Assembly (NCBI RefSeq): GCF_002245355.1
Contig: NZ_NOWF01000006.1
Location: forward strand, 1-64,000
DNA length: 64,000 nt
Direction of reading: 5' to 3'
Source: Paludifilum halophilum
GTDB taxonomy: Bacteria > Bacillota > Bacilli > Thermoactinomycetales > DSM-45169
Position 1 is the first letter of the stretch. Every line of letters begins with the position of its first letter. A program made the translations under genes and the position numbers. The notes under the pieces were generated by a model. The model saw only the letters and a program-made list of their open reading frames with translations. It did no database searches and was not told the origin of the DNA. Of this stretch, positions 1 to 8,251 are shown piece after piece.

Positions 1-585
1 CAGTAGCAATCCCCCCCCCCCCGCCAGTCCAAGAAGAAGGAGAGCGGCCGTCAAAAAAGAGACCGTCAACCCGAAGGGGGTCAGCCCCGCCTTCAGACCG
101 TTGCCGATCCCCTCCCGGCTCCGGTAGGGAAAGGCGCAAATCGCCAGAAGCAAAGCGGTTCGACCGGCTACCGTTGCCGCGACCAAGGGAAAAAAGAGGG
201 GCTCGGAAAGGGAAGCGAGAGCAGAAGCCTTCAACAGAAGCAGAAGGATGGCCGCTAACACCCCCATCGCGCCCACCCGGCTGTCCTTCATGATTTGAAG
301 CGTTCGTTCCCGATCCCGATAGGCACCGAATCCGTCCGCCGTATCCATCAGACCGTCCAGATGAAGTCCTCCAGTCAGATAGACCCAAAGCCCCAGAATC
401 AGTACACCCCGCACCAGGGGCGGAAAGTGTCCGGCGATCAGCCCATCAAATAAGGACAGGAGCAGACCGATCACCAGACCGACAACAGGGTAAAACAACG
501 GACTGCGGGACCAATCCCGCTCATTCGGACGGACCGGAACAGGAATTCGCGTCAGAAAAGCGATCGCATTCAACAATGCGTTCAT
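1..585 (-). CDS. cobS: adenosylcobinamide-GDP ribazoletransferase (cobalamin synthase), 3' end cut by window
   Basis: Membrane enzyme that joins adenosylcobinamide-GDP to alpha-ribazole in the last stage of cobalamin assembly. The visible 195 residues (family about 250) begin MNALLNAIAFLTRIPVPV and contain the conserved acidic motif LHLDGLMDTADG, followed by several hydrophobic helices. The ATG at 585-583 overlaps the cobU stop as ATGA, so the two genes are translationally coupled. A run of 12 C at 11-22 encodes glycines in frame, close to the window edge. The C-terminus lies outside the window. Identification is firm from the motif and from the cobT-cobD-cobU-cobS order. Confidence 0.93.
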   Translation of the reverse strand, partial: MNALLNAIAFLTRIPVPVRPNERDWSRSPLFYPVVGLVIGLLLSLFDGLIAGHFPPLVRGVLILGLWVYLTGGLHLDGLMDTADGFGAYRDRERTLQIMKDSRVGAMGVLAAILLLLLKASALASLSEPLFFPLVAATVAGRTALLLAICAFPYRSREGIGNGLKAGLTPFGLTVSFLTAALLLLGLAGGGGLLL

Positions 586-1115
586 CCCTTCACCCTCCAG
601 GGCACTCCCGACACCACCATCCACACTTCTCCGGCGGCCCGGGCCACCCGCTGATTAACCGAACCCAGGGCATCCTGAAACATCCGCCCCATCTTGGAGG
701 GAAGTACGCCACCCAGCCCCACCTCTGAGGTAACCAGGATGGCTTCTTTTTTTTCCAACACGGATAACAGGCGATCCGTTTCCTGTTCCATCTGTTTCCC
801 AAACATTCCTTGATCCTCGTTGACTTCCTCCTCCGACAACCGCATCATCCGGTTGGCCGTCCAGGTGGACAGGCAATCCACGAGCAATACCCGCTCCTTC
901 ACACCGGACAGTCGCTCCGGGAGCTGAAGAGGCTCTTCCAGCAGGCCCCAGGAAGCCGGCCGCCTCCTTCGATGAGCGGCTACCCGGTGCTCCATCTCGG
1001 TATCTCCGGCTACACCGGTCGCCACATACAACACTTCATCTTCCAAACGGGCCGCCATCCGTTCCGCAAATCCACTCTTTCCGGAACGAACACCTCCCGT
1101 CACCAACCGTATCAC
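582..1115 (-). CDS. cobU: bifunctional adenosylcobinamide kinase / adenosylcobinamide-phosphate guanylyltransferase
   Basis: Phosphorylates adenosylcobinamide and then transfers GMP to it, making the substrate for CobS. The 177-residue length is normal for the family. The P-loop GGVRSGKS lies at residues 7-14, a histidine-rich stretch (EHRVAAHRRRRPASW, about 42-56) holds the probable guanylylated histidine, and SEVGLGGVLPS is conserved further on. The gene overlaps cobD by 4 bp upstream and cobS by 4 bp downstream, which indicates one polycistronic message. Cytoplasmic. No anomaly seen. Confidence 0.95.
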   Translation of the reverse strand: MIRLVTGGVRSGKSGFAERMAARLEDEVLYVATGVAGDTEMEHRVAAHRRRRPASWGLLEEPLQLPERLSGVKERVLLVDCLSTWTANRMMRLSEEEVNEDQGMFGKQMEQETDRLLSVLEKKEAILVTSEVGLGGVLPSKMGRMFQDALGSVNQRVARAAGEVWMVVSGVPWRVKG

Positions 1116-2251
1116 ACCCGACTCCTCCCTTGGTCCGCCATCGCTTCCCGCAACACGGCGAGAAGCCGTTCATTCTCCTCCCGGCCCCGGATCGCCACTC
1201 GGATATACCGGCCGTCCAGACCGGGATAGGTGGAGCAGTCGCGGATGAGAACGCCTCGCTTTCCCATCTCTCGCTGAAGATGAACCGATGGCGGTTCAAC
1301 AGAGGAGGCTCCCCCCTCGAGTCGCAACAATAGGTAATTGACCGCTCCGGAAACCGGTTCCAGCCCATCCATCTCCTGCAGAGCTTCCAGCAGATATGGA
1401 CGCTCCGCCGCCAGCCAGTCCCGAGTTTTCCCTTCGAAGGATCGATCAGCCAAGGCGGCTTCCCCGGCGATCTGCGCCAGGCCGTTCACACTCCAGGGGA
1501 CCTGCTTTTCCCGGATGCGCCGGATCCAGTCCGGTGCGGCCACGCCGTATCCCAACCGAATCCCCGGAAGGGCGTAAAACTTGGTCATGGAACGGAGAAC
1601 CACCGCTGTGGGAAACTGTCCGATCCGAGGGATCAGGGAATACCGGTCCCCATCGGCGACGAAATCGAGAAAAGCTTCATCCACCGCTAAAACCGTGTTC
1701 TGTCGAACTGCCTCCTCCGCCAGCCGAACCAGCTGATCCGACGGCAACAACAGACCGGTCGGATTATTGGGCTGGCCCAGGTACACCAAGTCGACAGACC
1801 GGACCATATCGACCAGTTCCGCCTCCAACGGCTGATAGCCCCGCTCCTCCCCCGCCTCAACCGTGATCAGGGTCTGCCCCCGTTTGCGGGCCGACGCCTC
1901 GTATTCCGAAAAGGAGGGGGTTACAATCCCCACTCGCCGGGGCTGAAACGCCTCGTTCACCAAATCGATCAGCTCCGCTCCCCCGTTGCCAACCACAATC
2001 CAGTCCTCCGGCACCTGATGCCGGGAAGCCAGAGCCCTGCGAAGCGATCGGCAGTCCGGATCCGGATACCGGGACAAAAGGGGAAGGCCTTCCTCTGCCA
2101 GTGATTCCCGCAGTTGGCGCACCACTTGTGGCGGCGGACCCAGAGGATTGATGTTAGCGCTAAAATCCAAGAAAGAGTCCGCCCGACCTCCCAACATCTC
2201 CTCCGCCGTCCACCGGTCTCCCCCATGTCCGAAACGTTCCAAACGGGACAT
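1112..2251 (-). CDS. cobD: threonine-phosphate decarboxylase, PLP-dependent (CobD type)
   Basis: Fold-type I PLP enzyme of 379 residues related to histidinol-phosphate aminotransferase. CobD makes (R)-1-amino-2-propanol phosphate, the linker of the cobalamin nucleotide loop. N-terminal HGGD motif (residues 9-12), the SANINPLGPPP segment, YLGQPNNPTG in the substrate region, and the PLP-lysine context RSMTKFYALPGIRLGY are all visible. The sequence alone cannot fully exclude a HisC-like activity. The position between cobT and cobU, with a 4-bp overlap with cobU, supports the cobalamin role. Confidence 0.9.
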   Translation of the reverse strand: MSRLERFGHGGDRWTAEEMLGGRADSFLDFSANINPLGPPPQVVRQLRESLAEEGLPLLSRYPDPDCRSLRRALASRHQVPEDWIVVGNGGAELIDLVNEAFQPRRVGIVTPSFSEYEASARKRGQTLITVEAGEERGYQPLEAELVDMVRSVDLVYLGQPNNPTGLLLPSDQLVRLAEEAVRQNTVLAVDEAFLDFVADGDRYSLIPRIGQFPTAVVLRSMTKFYALPGIRLGYGVAAPDWIRRIREKQVPWSVNGLAQIAGEAALADRSFEGKTRDWLAAERPYLLEALQEMDGLEPVSGAVNYLLLRLEGGASSVEPPSVHLQREMGKRGVLIRDCSTYPGLDGRYIRVAIRGREENERLLAVLREAMADQGRSRV

Positions 2252-2320
2252 CTCATCACCTCCGGCCCATCACTCTTGGAGTCACTTTCATTACAGCCAT
2301 GAACAATCAGTCCGGAAGCC

Positions 2321-3370
2321 TCACAGCCCCAGTTCGGCGAAGGTGGCCATTCCTTCGGCCGCCGCTACCGCCCCGTCCAGCAGGGGGAAAGCGAGAACTG
2401 CGCCGCTTCCTTCCCCCAAGCGCATATCCGCCCGGATGAGCGGATTCAAACGCAACCGGTCCAATAACACCCGGTGCCCCGGTTCCGTGGACAAATGAGA
2501 AGCGATCAAATAGGGCTGAACCCGGGGAGCCATTCGCACGGCCGTCCAGGCCGCCACCGTGGAGATCCATCCGTCAATCACCACCGGGAGCCGCAAAGCG
2601 GAGGCCCCCAAAGCGACTCCGGCCATAGCGGCGATCTCCAATCCCCCGACTTTCGCCAAAGCATCCAGGGGATCCTTCGGGTCCGGCTGATTTACCGCCA
2701 GACTCCTTTCAATCACCTGCCTCTTGCGCTCCAGAGCCTCCGGATCCAGTCCCGTTCCCGGGCCGACCAACCCGGCGACAGGCTCCTCCGTCAAAGCGGC
2801 TGTCAGTGCTGTTCCCGCAGTGGTGTTGCCGATACCCATCTCACCGACGGCCAACAATTGAACCCCTTCTTCCTTCATCCGGCAAGCCATATCCACCCCG
2901 GCCCATAGAGCCTCAACCGCTTCCTTGCGGGTCATAGCCGGCCCTTGTGCCATATTGTCCGTACCGGCCCTGATTTTGCACGGAATCACACCTTGCGGGA
3001 GCTCCTCCAGCCGACTGCCGACATCCACCACCCACACCCGGGAACCGAATTGTTTGGATAAAACATTGACAGCCGCTTTCCCACGGCAGAAATTGTGTAT
3101 CATCATTCCCGTCACTTCCCGGGGATAGGCACTCACTCCCTCCTCGGTTACCCCGTGATCGCCGCACATCACGACGGTCGCTTTTTGCCGGATGGAGGGG
3201 ACGACCTCTCCCGTCATCCCTGCCAGGCGGACCACGATCTCTTCCAGTTGTCCCAAAGCCCCCAGGGGCTTGGTCAGGTTGTCCACGTGCTTGCGGGCCT
3301 TCTCTTCCACTTCGACATCCACAGGAGGAATCGTCTCCATCCACCGTTGCAACTCATTCCATCGCTCCAT
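2321..3370 (-). CDS. cobT: nicotinate-nucleotide--dimethylbenzimidazole phosphoribosyltransferase
   Basis: Activates the lower-ligand base by forming alpha-ribazole phosphate from nicotinate mononucleotide and dimethylbenzimidazole. The 349 residues match the family length. Conserved motifs are MCGDHGVTEEGVSAYP, GEMGIGNTTAGTALTAAL and, near the C-terminus, GEGSGA with the catalytic glutamate. It is the first gene of the cobT-cobD-cobU-cobS run; 69 bp separate it from cobD. A G-rich ribosome site (AAAGGACGGGGTAGG) precedes the ATG. I found no cobalamin riboswitch upstream; the intergenic space holds miniature-element copies instead. Confidence 0.95.
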   Translation of the reverse strand: MERWNELQRWMETIPPVDVEVEEKARKHVDNLTKPLGALGQLEEIVVRLAGMTGEVVPSIRQKATVVMCGDHGVTEEGVSAYPREVTGMMIHNFCRGKAAVNVLSKQFGSRVWVVDVGSRLEELPQGVIPCKIRAGTDNMAQGPAMTRKEAVEALWAGVDMACRMKEEGVQLLAVGEMGIGNTTAGTALTAALTEEPVAGLVGPGTGLDPEALERKRQVIERSLAVNQPDPKDPLDALAKVGGLEIAAMAGVALGASALRLPVVIDGWISTVAAWTAVRMAPRVQPYLIASHLSTEPGHRVLLDRLRLNPLIRADMRLGEGSGAVLAFPLLDGAVAAAEGMATFAELGL

Positions 3371-3404
3371 CCTACCCCGTCCTTTTCTCTATTCACTCTA
3401 AAAG

Positions 3405-3530
3405 ACTGGTGATTAAATGCGTTCCTGGTGGGTCGGGGTAGGGTTCCACACTCCGTTTCGTTGTTCTTTCGAGCCAAAGGCACTCCGTGTGGAACCCTGC
3501 CCTCCCTGAAAGGGGCTTTTCACCGGACTT
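3405..3530 (-). repeat. copy of miniature inverted-repeat element MITE-2
   Basis: The core is an inverted repeat, GGGTTCCACAC at about 3440 against GTGTGGAACCC at about 3490, enclosing a segment that includes CCGTTTCGTTGTTC and GCCAAAGGCACTCCG. The same core occurs in reverse orientation inside the 139-bp element at 27591-27729. With the adjacent copy it fills most of the 379-bp gap between cobT and the acetyltransferase. The ends are degraded compared with the 27591 copy. Confidence 0.7.
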
Positions 3531-3706
3531 CTAAAGCGTGTCTGATCATGAACGACAACCGGTGCAAGCCTTTCGACGCCCACACCGTTGCCCCTCCCGC
3601 AGATGTGAAACGATCCGCGACCTTTTTGCCGAACCAAACCAGCGATCAAAGAAAAGACGTATGTAGCCGCTAAACGGTTCGGTCCTCCGAAAACTCCACT
3701 AGAAGC
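3527..3706 (-). repeat. diverged copy of miniature element MITE-1
   Basis: Read on the minus strand this resembles the element at 15622-15884: CTAGTGGAGTTTTCGGAGG here against CTAGCGGAGTCTCCGAAGG there, a shared block ending in CCGTTTAGCGGC, and a shared TTTnACATCTGnGGGAGGG block. The end AAGCGTGTCTGATCAT (3528-3543) resembles the terminal repeat AGGGCGTGTCTGGTAAAT. A further MITE-2-like end, CTAGAAGCGTTAT, follows at 3703. The copy is diverged and internally shortened. Confidence 0.55.
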
Positions 3707-3749
3707 GTTATAAGGAGTGTAGTCTCCTCTCCATTATACATGTCGAATC

Positions 3750-4187
3750 CTATAATTCTTTGACAAACTGATAGCTGGGTTTGCGATAGCCCATCTTTTC
3801 CTCGTAAAAGCGATGAGCCTCTTTTCGGGCCTGATTGGAAGAGAGAGCGACCCGTTCGCATCCCCGCTCTTCGGCCCAGCGTTCCACATGGTTCAGGAGT
3901 TTTCTCCCGTACCCTCGGGAACGCCGGTCCGACTGAGTGACCAGATCATAGACGAAAACGTGTCTCCCATAATAAAAGGTGGTCCATACAGTCACTCCGG
4001 CCACAGCAGCGATCTCATCCCCTTCCAACAGCGCGAACAGGCGATAGCCCTCCTTCCTCATCTCCCGAAGCAAACGGAGATACCCCTCTTCCTCCAAATA
4101 AGGGCGAAGTTCACTCATGACAGGGTAAGCCCGTCTCCACTCCGCTTCTGTCGTTAACTCCACGATCCGGACATCGGAATGATCCAT
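3750..4187 (-). CDS. GNAT family N-acetyltransferase
   Basis: Predicted acetyl-CoA-dependent N-acetyltransferase, substrate unknown. The start was placed at MDHSDVRIVELTTEAEWRR because GGGGAGGAAGCAGG sits just upstream; an in-frame N-terminal extension looks untranslated. About 145 residues. The acetyl-CoA binding motif A is visible as SDRRSRGYGRKLLNHVERWA, followed by CERVALSSNQARKEAHRFYEE and the closing MGYRKPSYQFVKEL, the usual C-terminal GNAT strands. It stands alone between miniature elements and the MocR gene, so context gives no substrate. Confidence 0.85.
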   Translation of the reverse strand: MDHSDVRIVELTTEAEWRRAYPVMSELRPYLEEEGYLRLLREMRKEGYRLFALLEGDEIAAVAGVTVWTTFYYGRHVFVYDLVTQSDRRSRGYGRKLLNHVERWAEERGCERVALSSNQARKEAHRFYEEKMGYRKPSYQFVKEL

Positions 4188-4319
4188 CCTGCTTCCTCCC
4201 CTGAAAAATATAAAATCTCTTTTTCGAATGATAAGAAAGATGCGGTCCTTTTTAAAGAACATGATCGCAAATCAGTATATTCCAACCGATCGTCTTTGAA
4301 AGAACACAGATAGAACGGT

Positions 4320-5753
4320 CTAGAAAAAATCCCTCAAAAGATCGGCGACGATCCGAACTCCCCGCTCCCACTCCCGGCGTGGAGCGTAGGCGTAAGAGAG
4401 ACGGAGGTGGGAACGGTCCCCCGGATCGTACAGACTGCCGGGATTGAGCAGAACTCCCCGACGCAGGGCCTGCTCAAACAGGCGGTGCAAAGGGAGTGGT
4501 TTCCGAAAACGCACCCAGATGTAAAAGCCTCCCGCCGGCAGTTCCCAATCCGCCCAATCGCCCCAATACTTTCTCAGGATCCGGTCGGCATCGGCCCGCC
4601 GCTTCCTTAATTCCTTCCGCACCCTTTCCACATGCGCCCGATAACTCCCCTCCGCCAGCCATTCCGCCGCCACCCATTGGGACAGCGTGCTGGAACCGTA
4701 ATCCGTCTGCATCTTAATATCCGCCAACCGATCGATCACCGGCTCCGGCCCCACCACCCACCCGATGCGCAAACCCGGGGCAAGGACTTTGGACAAGCTT
4801 CCCAAATACAAGACGGTTCCCTTGGAATCCCTAGCTTTCAGCGGAGGGGGCACGGGTCCGTCCAAAGACAACTCCCGGTAAACATCATCTTCGATCAACG
4901 GAAGCCGCTCCCGCTCACAGGAAGCCAACAGCTCCCGCCTCCTCTCCTCGCTCATCAGAGCACCGGTGGGATTGTGAAAGGAAGGGATCGTATAGTAAAG
5001 AGAAGCCCTTGCATGCCGAACTCGGTCCATCCGAAGCCCTTCCCGGCGGAAGGGAAAACCGGTCAGTTTCATCCCCGCAGACTGAAACACGCGGATGGAA
5101 AACAGATAAGACGGCTTCTCCAACAAGATGGTCGACCCCTTCTCCAGCAAACCCAGGGATATCAGTTGCAACGCCTGCAACGCACCGGAAACGACAAGGA
5201 TCGAGGAAGGGGCGGCGGTAATCCCGATGGAGGCCAAATAACGGCTGATCTCCTGACGGAGCGGCAAAAGCCCCTTCGGCTCCTCGTAACCGAGGGAAAC
5301 GATTTTCCGGGACACTCGTTGCAAAACGCGGCCCATCGACTCCCTCGGATACCATTCCGGAGACAGTTCCCCTGTCCCCAACCGAATCATCCGGGGAGTG
5401 AACTCCTCCTCGTTGATCTTGCGGATCATAGATAGATTGGGAGAATGAATCCCGGCATCAACCATGGAAGACCAATCCGGGGGCAGAGAAGGAAGAAGAG
5501 ACCAAGTATCATTCACGACGCGCGTTCCGCTGCCCACTCTTCCTTCCAGGATCCCCTCCGCGGCCAACTCCTCCAAAGCCGTCACCACACTGCTCCTGTT
5601 GACACCGAAATCCCGGGCCAGAACCCGCTGAGAGGGTAAACGACTTCCCACCGGCCATTGACCGGACGCGATTTTTTCTTTGATATGATCGGCGATTTGC
5701 CGGTACACCGGAACATTCCCTTCCCGTTGCGGCTTCCAGTCGGAACGCGACAT
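4320..5753 (-). CDS. MocR-subfamily (GntR) transcriptional regulator with aminotransferase domain
   Basis: 477 residues: an N-terminal winged helix of GntR type (about 12-80, with GSRLPSQRVLARDFGVNRSS) joined to a fold-type I aminotransferase-like domain. YLGSLSKVLAPGLRIGWVVG carries the PLP-binding lysine, and YYTIPSFHNPTGALMS is the usual PLP-binding segment. Members such as PdxR and GabR bind PLP as an effector and usually control the neighbouring divergent gene. Here that neighbour is a LysE/ArgO exporter 121 bp away across a palindrome at 5782-5803. Control of amino-acid export is therefore the likely job (inference). Confidence 0.92.
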   Translation of the reverse strand: MSRSDWKPQREGNVPVYRQIADHIKEKIASGQWPVGSRLPSQRVLARDFGVNRSSVVTALEELAAEGILEGRVGSGTRVVNDTWSLLPSLPPDWSSMVDAGIHSPNLSMIRKINEEEFTPRMIRLGTGELSPEWYPRESMGRVLQRVSRKIVSLGYEEPKGLLPLRQEISRYLASIGITAAPSSILVVSGALQALQLISLGLLEKGSTILLEKPSYLFSIRVFQSAGMKLTGFPFRREGLRMDRVRHARASLYYTIPSFHNPTGALMSEERRRELLASCERERLPLIEDDVYRELSLDGPVPPPLKARDSKGTVLYLGSLSKVLAPGLRIGWVVGPEPVIDRLADIKMQTDYGSSTLSQWVAAEWLAEGSYRAHVERVRKELRKRRADADRILRKYWGDWADWELPAGGFYIWVRFRKPLPLHRLFEQALRRGVLLNPGSLYDPGDRSHLRLSYAYAPRREWERGVRIVADLLRDFF

Positions 5754-5781
5754 GCTTCTCCTCCTTTCTTTCTTACAAAAA

Positions 5782-5803
5782 TGGTTGGGTCTTTACCCAA
5801 CCA
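5782..5803. promoter_or_regulatory. palindromic candidate operator between MocR gene and exporter
   Basis: TGGTTGGGT, a four-base spacer (CTTT), then ACCCAACCA: two perfect 9-bp arms in the 120-bp divergent intergenic region. Its position fits a binding site for the neighbouring MocR protein. No such site is experimentally known from this sequence. Confidence 0.5.
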
Positions 5804-5873
5804 ATTGGAGGTCGACGTCCCATTTTCCTTCCCGTATCATAAGCAAAAACAACCAAACAAAGAGGGGAACAAG

Positions 5874-6488
5874 ATGATCCAAGCTTTTATCCACGGTTTT
5901 CTATTGGCCTTCGGCCTGGTGATGCCTCTGGGGATACAAAACGTCTTCGTTTTTAACCAGGGCGCCGCTCACAAAAACTGGCTGCGTGCGATTCCAGCGA
6001 TCGCCACCGCTTCCGTTTGCGACGGGGCTCTCATCCTGCTGGCCGTGACGGGAGTCTCCCTGATCGTGCTTCAATTCGCCTGGTTGAAAACACTCTTGTA
6101 TGGATTCGGATTTTTCTTTTTGATTTTCATCGGATATTCCCTGTGGAAGTCTGCCGCAGAGACCTCCTCCCCCGAAAAGGAGGCGGGCTTTTCTCCCCGG
6201 CGACAAATCCTTTTCGCCGCTTCCGCTTCCCTGCTGAATCCCCATGCCATTCTGGACACCATCGGTGTCATCGGCACCAGCTCCCTGGGGTACGAAGGAA
6301 GAGAAAAATGGGTGTTCACCGCCGCCTGTATCCTCGTTTCCTGCATCTGGTTCATCCTTTTAGCCGCAGCGGGAAGGTTGACCGGGTCCTTGGATCGTTC
6401 CGGCCACCTCCTCACCCGACTCAATCAAGCCTCCGCCCTGCTGATCTGGGGCATCGCCCTCTACATGGGTTGGCAATTGGTAAATTGA
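5874..6488 (+). CDS. LysE/ArgO family amino-acid exporter
   Basis: 204-residue membrane protein with six hydrophobic segments. The N-terminus MIQAFIHGFLLAFGLVMP and the following GIQNVFVFNQG are typical of ArgO/YggA exporters of basic amino acids; SLLNPHAILDTIGVIG is the conserved fifth-segment motif. The start at 5874 follows AGAGGGG; an upstream in-frame extension would read through the operator. The gene is divergent from the MocR regulator, and its 3' end overlaps the convergent ABC ATPase gene by 28 bp. The exact exported amino acid cannot be told. Confidence 0.88.
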   Translation: MIQAFIHGFLLAFGLVMPLGIQNVFVFNQGAAHKNWLRAIPAIATASVCDGALILLAVTGVSLIVLQFAWLKTLLYGFGFFFLIFIGYSLWKSAAETSSPEKEAGFSPRRQILFAASASLLNPHAILDTIGVIGTSSLGYEGREKWVFTAACILVSCIWFILLAAAGRLTGSLDRSGHLLTRLNQASALLIWGIALYMGWQLVN

Positions 6489-7234
6489 CGAGTGTAGGGA
6501 TGGCGACGGGTTTCAAACAATTGCCCTGAGGCGAATACGTCTACCAGTCTCCCTTTTTTTAAAACGGCGATGCGATCGCTCATGAAGTGAACCGCTGCGA
6601 TATCATGTGAAATAAACAAATACGACATATTGAAATCGTTTTTCAATCCCTTGAGCAAATTCAGTATCTGCGCTTGAACAGACACATCCAGGCTGGATGT
6701 CGGTTCGTCACAGACAAGCAGTTTCGGCTGTAAACTGAGACTGCGTGCGATCGCCACGCGTTGCCTTTGTCCCCCGCTCAGCTGAGCCGGTACCCGATCC
6801 AACACGTCCGGACCGAGACCGACTTTGTCCAGTAAAACGGCGGCCATCTGCCGTTTTGCATGCCGAATGCCGCTCAAAAATGAAGGGGAAACATCCGGAT
6901 AATTCTCAAGAGGTTCAATCACTGTTTTCCAAATGGGTAGCCGGGGATTTAACGAAGCTGTGGGATCTTGAAAGATGACTTGTACATGTTTGCGCGCATT
7001 CTTCAAAGCCCGGCCCCGAAGGGCGTGCAGGGGAGCGCCGTCCAGGAGAATCTCCCCTTGATCCGGCGTCTCCAGCCGCAAAATCAACTTGGCCAAGGTG
7101 CTTTTCCCACTCCCGCTTTCCCCTACAAGACCCAGACATTCACCCTCTGCCAGGGAAAACGACACATCGACCAATGCATTCACTCTTCCCGGATAACATT
7201 TAGATAGGCGGTTGATCTCCAACAGCGGCGTCAA
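6461..7234 (-). CDS. ABC importer ATP-binding protein, Opp/Dpp/Nik type (second ATPase)
   Basis: Cytoplasmic ATPase that energises the importer encoded upstream. Walker A GLVGESGSGKST, signature LSGGQRQRVAIARS, Walker B LLVCDEPTSSLD and the switch histidine in LFISHDIAAVHFM are intact. I placed the start at the TTG at 7234 because GGGGGG lies six bases before it and LTPLLEINRLSKCYPG then begins the domain at the usual point; an in-frame ATG at 7285 is possible. It overlaps the stop of the preceding ATPase gene by 35 bp. About 257 residues. Confidence 0.88.
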   Translation of the reverse strand: MTPLLEINRLSKCYPGRVNALVDVSFSLAEGECLGLVGESGSGKSTLAKLILRLETPDQGEILLDGAPLHALRGRALKNARKHVQVIFQDPTASLNPRLPIWKTVIEPLENYPDVSPSFLSGIRHAKRQMAAVLLDKVGLGPDVLDRVPAQLSGGQRQRVAIARSLSLQPKLLVCDEPTSSLDVSVQAQILNLLKGLKNDFNMSYLFISHDIAAVHFMSDRIAVLKKGRLVDVFASGQLFETRRHPYTRQFTNCQPM

Positions 7235-8239
7235 GAGCGTCCCCCCTTTCGCTATCCGGGTGGTGACAGGCAAACCGGTGCCCATCCCCCAAACTTTTCA
7301 TGGCGGGTATATCCCTGCACCCGTCTGATTTCCGGGGACACCGGAGAAGAAAAGGACATCCTTCTCGAGCGACAGCCCCGGGTTCTCCCGGAATAGACGT
7401 CAGTTTTTCAGGCATCTGTTTTTTTAATGTCGGTTTTGATTGCAATAACAGTCGGGTGTACGGATGTTGCGAACGATTGCGAATCACTTCGGTCCTCCCG
7501 GTTTCCATCAATCGCCCTCCGTACATCACCCCCAGGCGTTGGGTCCGTTTGAGAATGTGAGTCAGATCATGGGAGATAAACAGGACGGCACATCCCGCTT
7601 CTTTTTGGAGATCCGCCAATAAATCCATGATCCGTTCTCCAGTGAGGATATCCAGAGCGGTTGTCGGCTCATCGGCAATGATGAGTGAGGGTTTCATCAT
7701 GAGTACGGTAGCGAGTGCCGCCCGTTGCAACTGGCCCCCGCTGAGTTGAAAGGGATACTCTCATATGCGCGAACAGGCGGAAGATGAACCCGATCCAGCC
7801 ATGACAGAGCCGTTTCTTTCGCTTCCCTGACGCTGACCGCCCTGTGACTCCGAATGGTCTCCACCATTTGCTTGCCGATTTTAAAAAACGGAGTAAAGCT
7901 TCCCTGGTAATCCTGAAAGATATAAGCGATTTTCCTTCCCCGGAGACGCCTTCTCTCCTTTTGGGTCATCGAATACAACGACGTTCCGTTGATGAGAACG
8001 TCTCCCGCTGTCACTTGCAGGGCCTTCGGCAGTAAATCGAGAAGAGCGGCGGCAGTCACACTTTTGCCACTGCCGCTTTCTCCTACGAGGCCTACCATCT
8101 CACCAGAGCGGATGGATAAGCTGAAGTCCTCGACCAGTTTACGAACCACGGTTTTACCGCGATTCTTCACCGATGCGACGGTCAAATTTTTTATTTCTAC
8201 GAAAGGATCCGAATGAGCCTGGAGATCGGTGATGGACAT
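7200..8239 (-). pseudogene. ABC importer ATP-binding protein, Opp/Dpp/Nik type (first ATPase), frameshifted
   Basis: Two reading frames together make one OppD/NikD-like ATPase. Frame one runs from 8239 with Walker A GLVGESGSGKSV and the Q-loop YIFQDYQGS. After about 7760 the coding continues one frame over as EYPFQLSGGQLQRAALA, then Walker B LIIADEPTTALD, LFISHDLTH, and the C-terminal cysteine-bearing peptide/nickel-family extension. One base appears to be missing around 7755-7765. If real, the importer lacks a full ATPase unless the second one substitutes; if it is a sequence error, the gene is normal (about 346 residues). Confidence 0.85.
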
Positions 8240-8251
8240 CAGAACACCTCC

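Noticed and set aside
3371-3749. Cobalamin riboswitch expected upstream of cobT
   Set aside because: No B12-box-like sequence found on the minus strand; the interval is occupied by miniature-element sequence.
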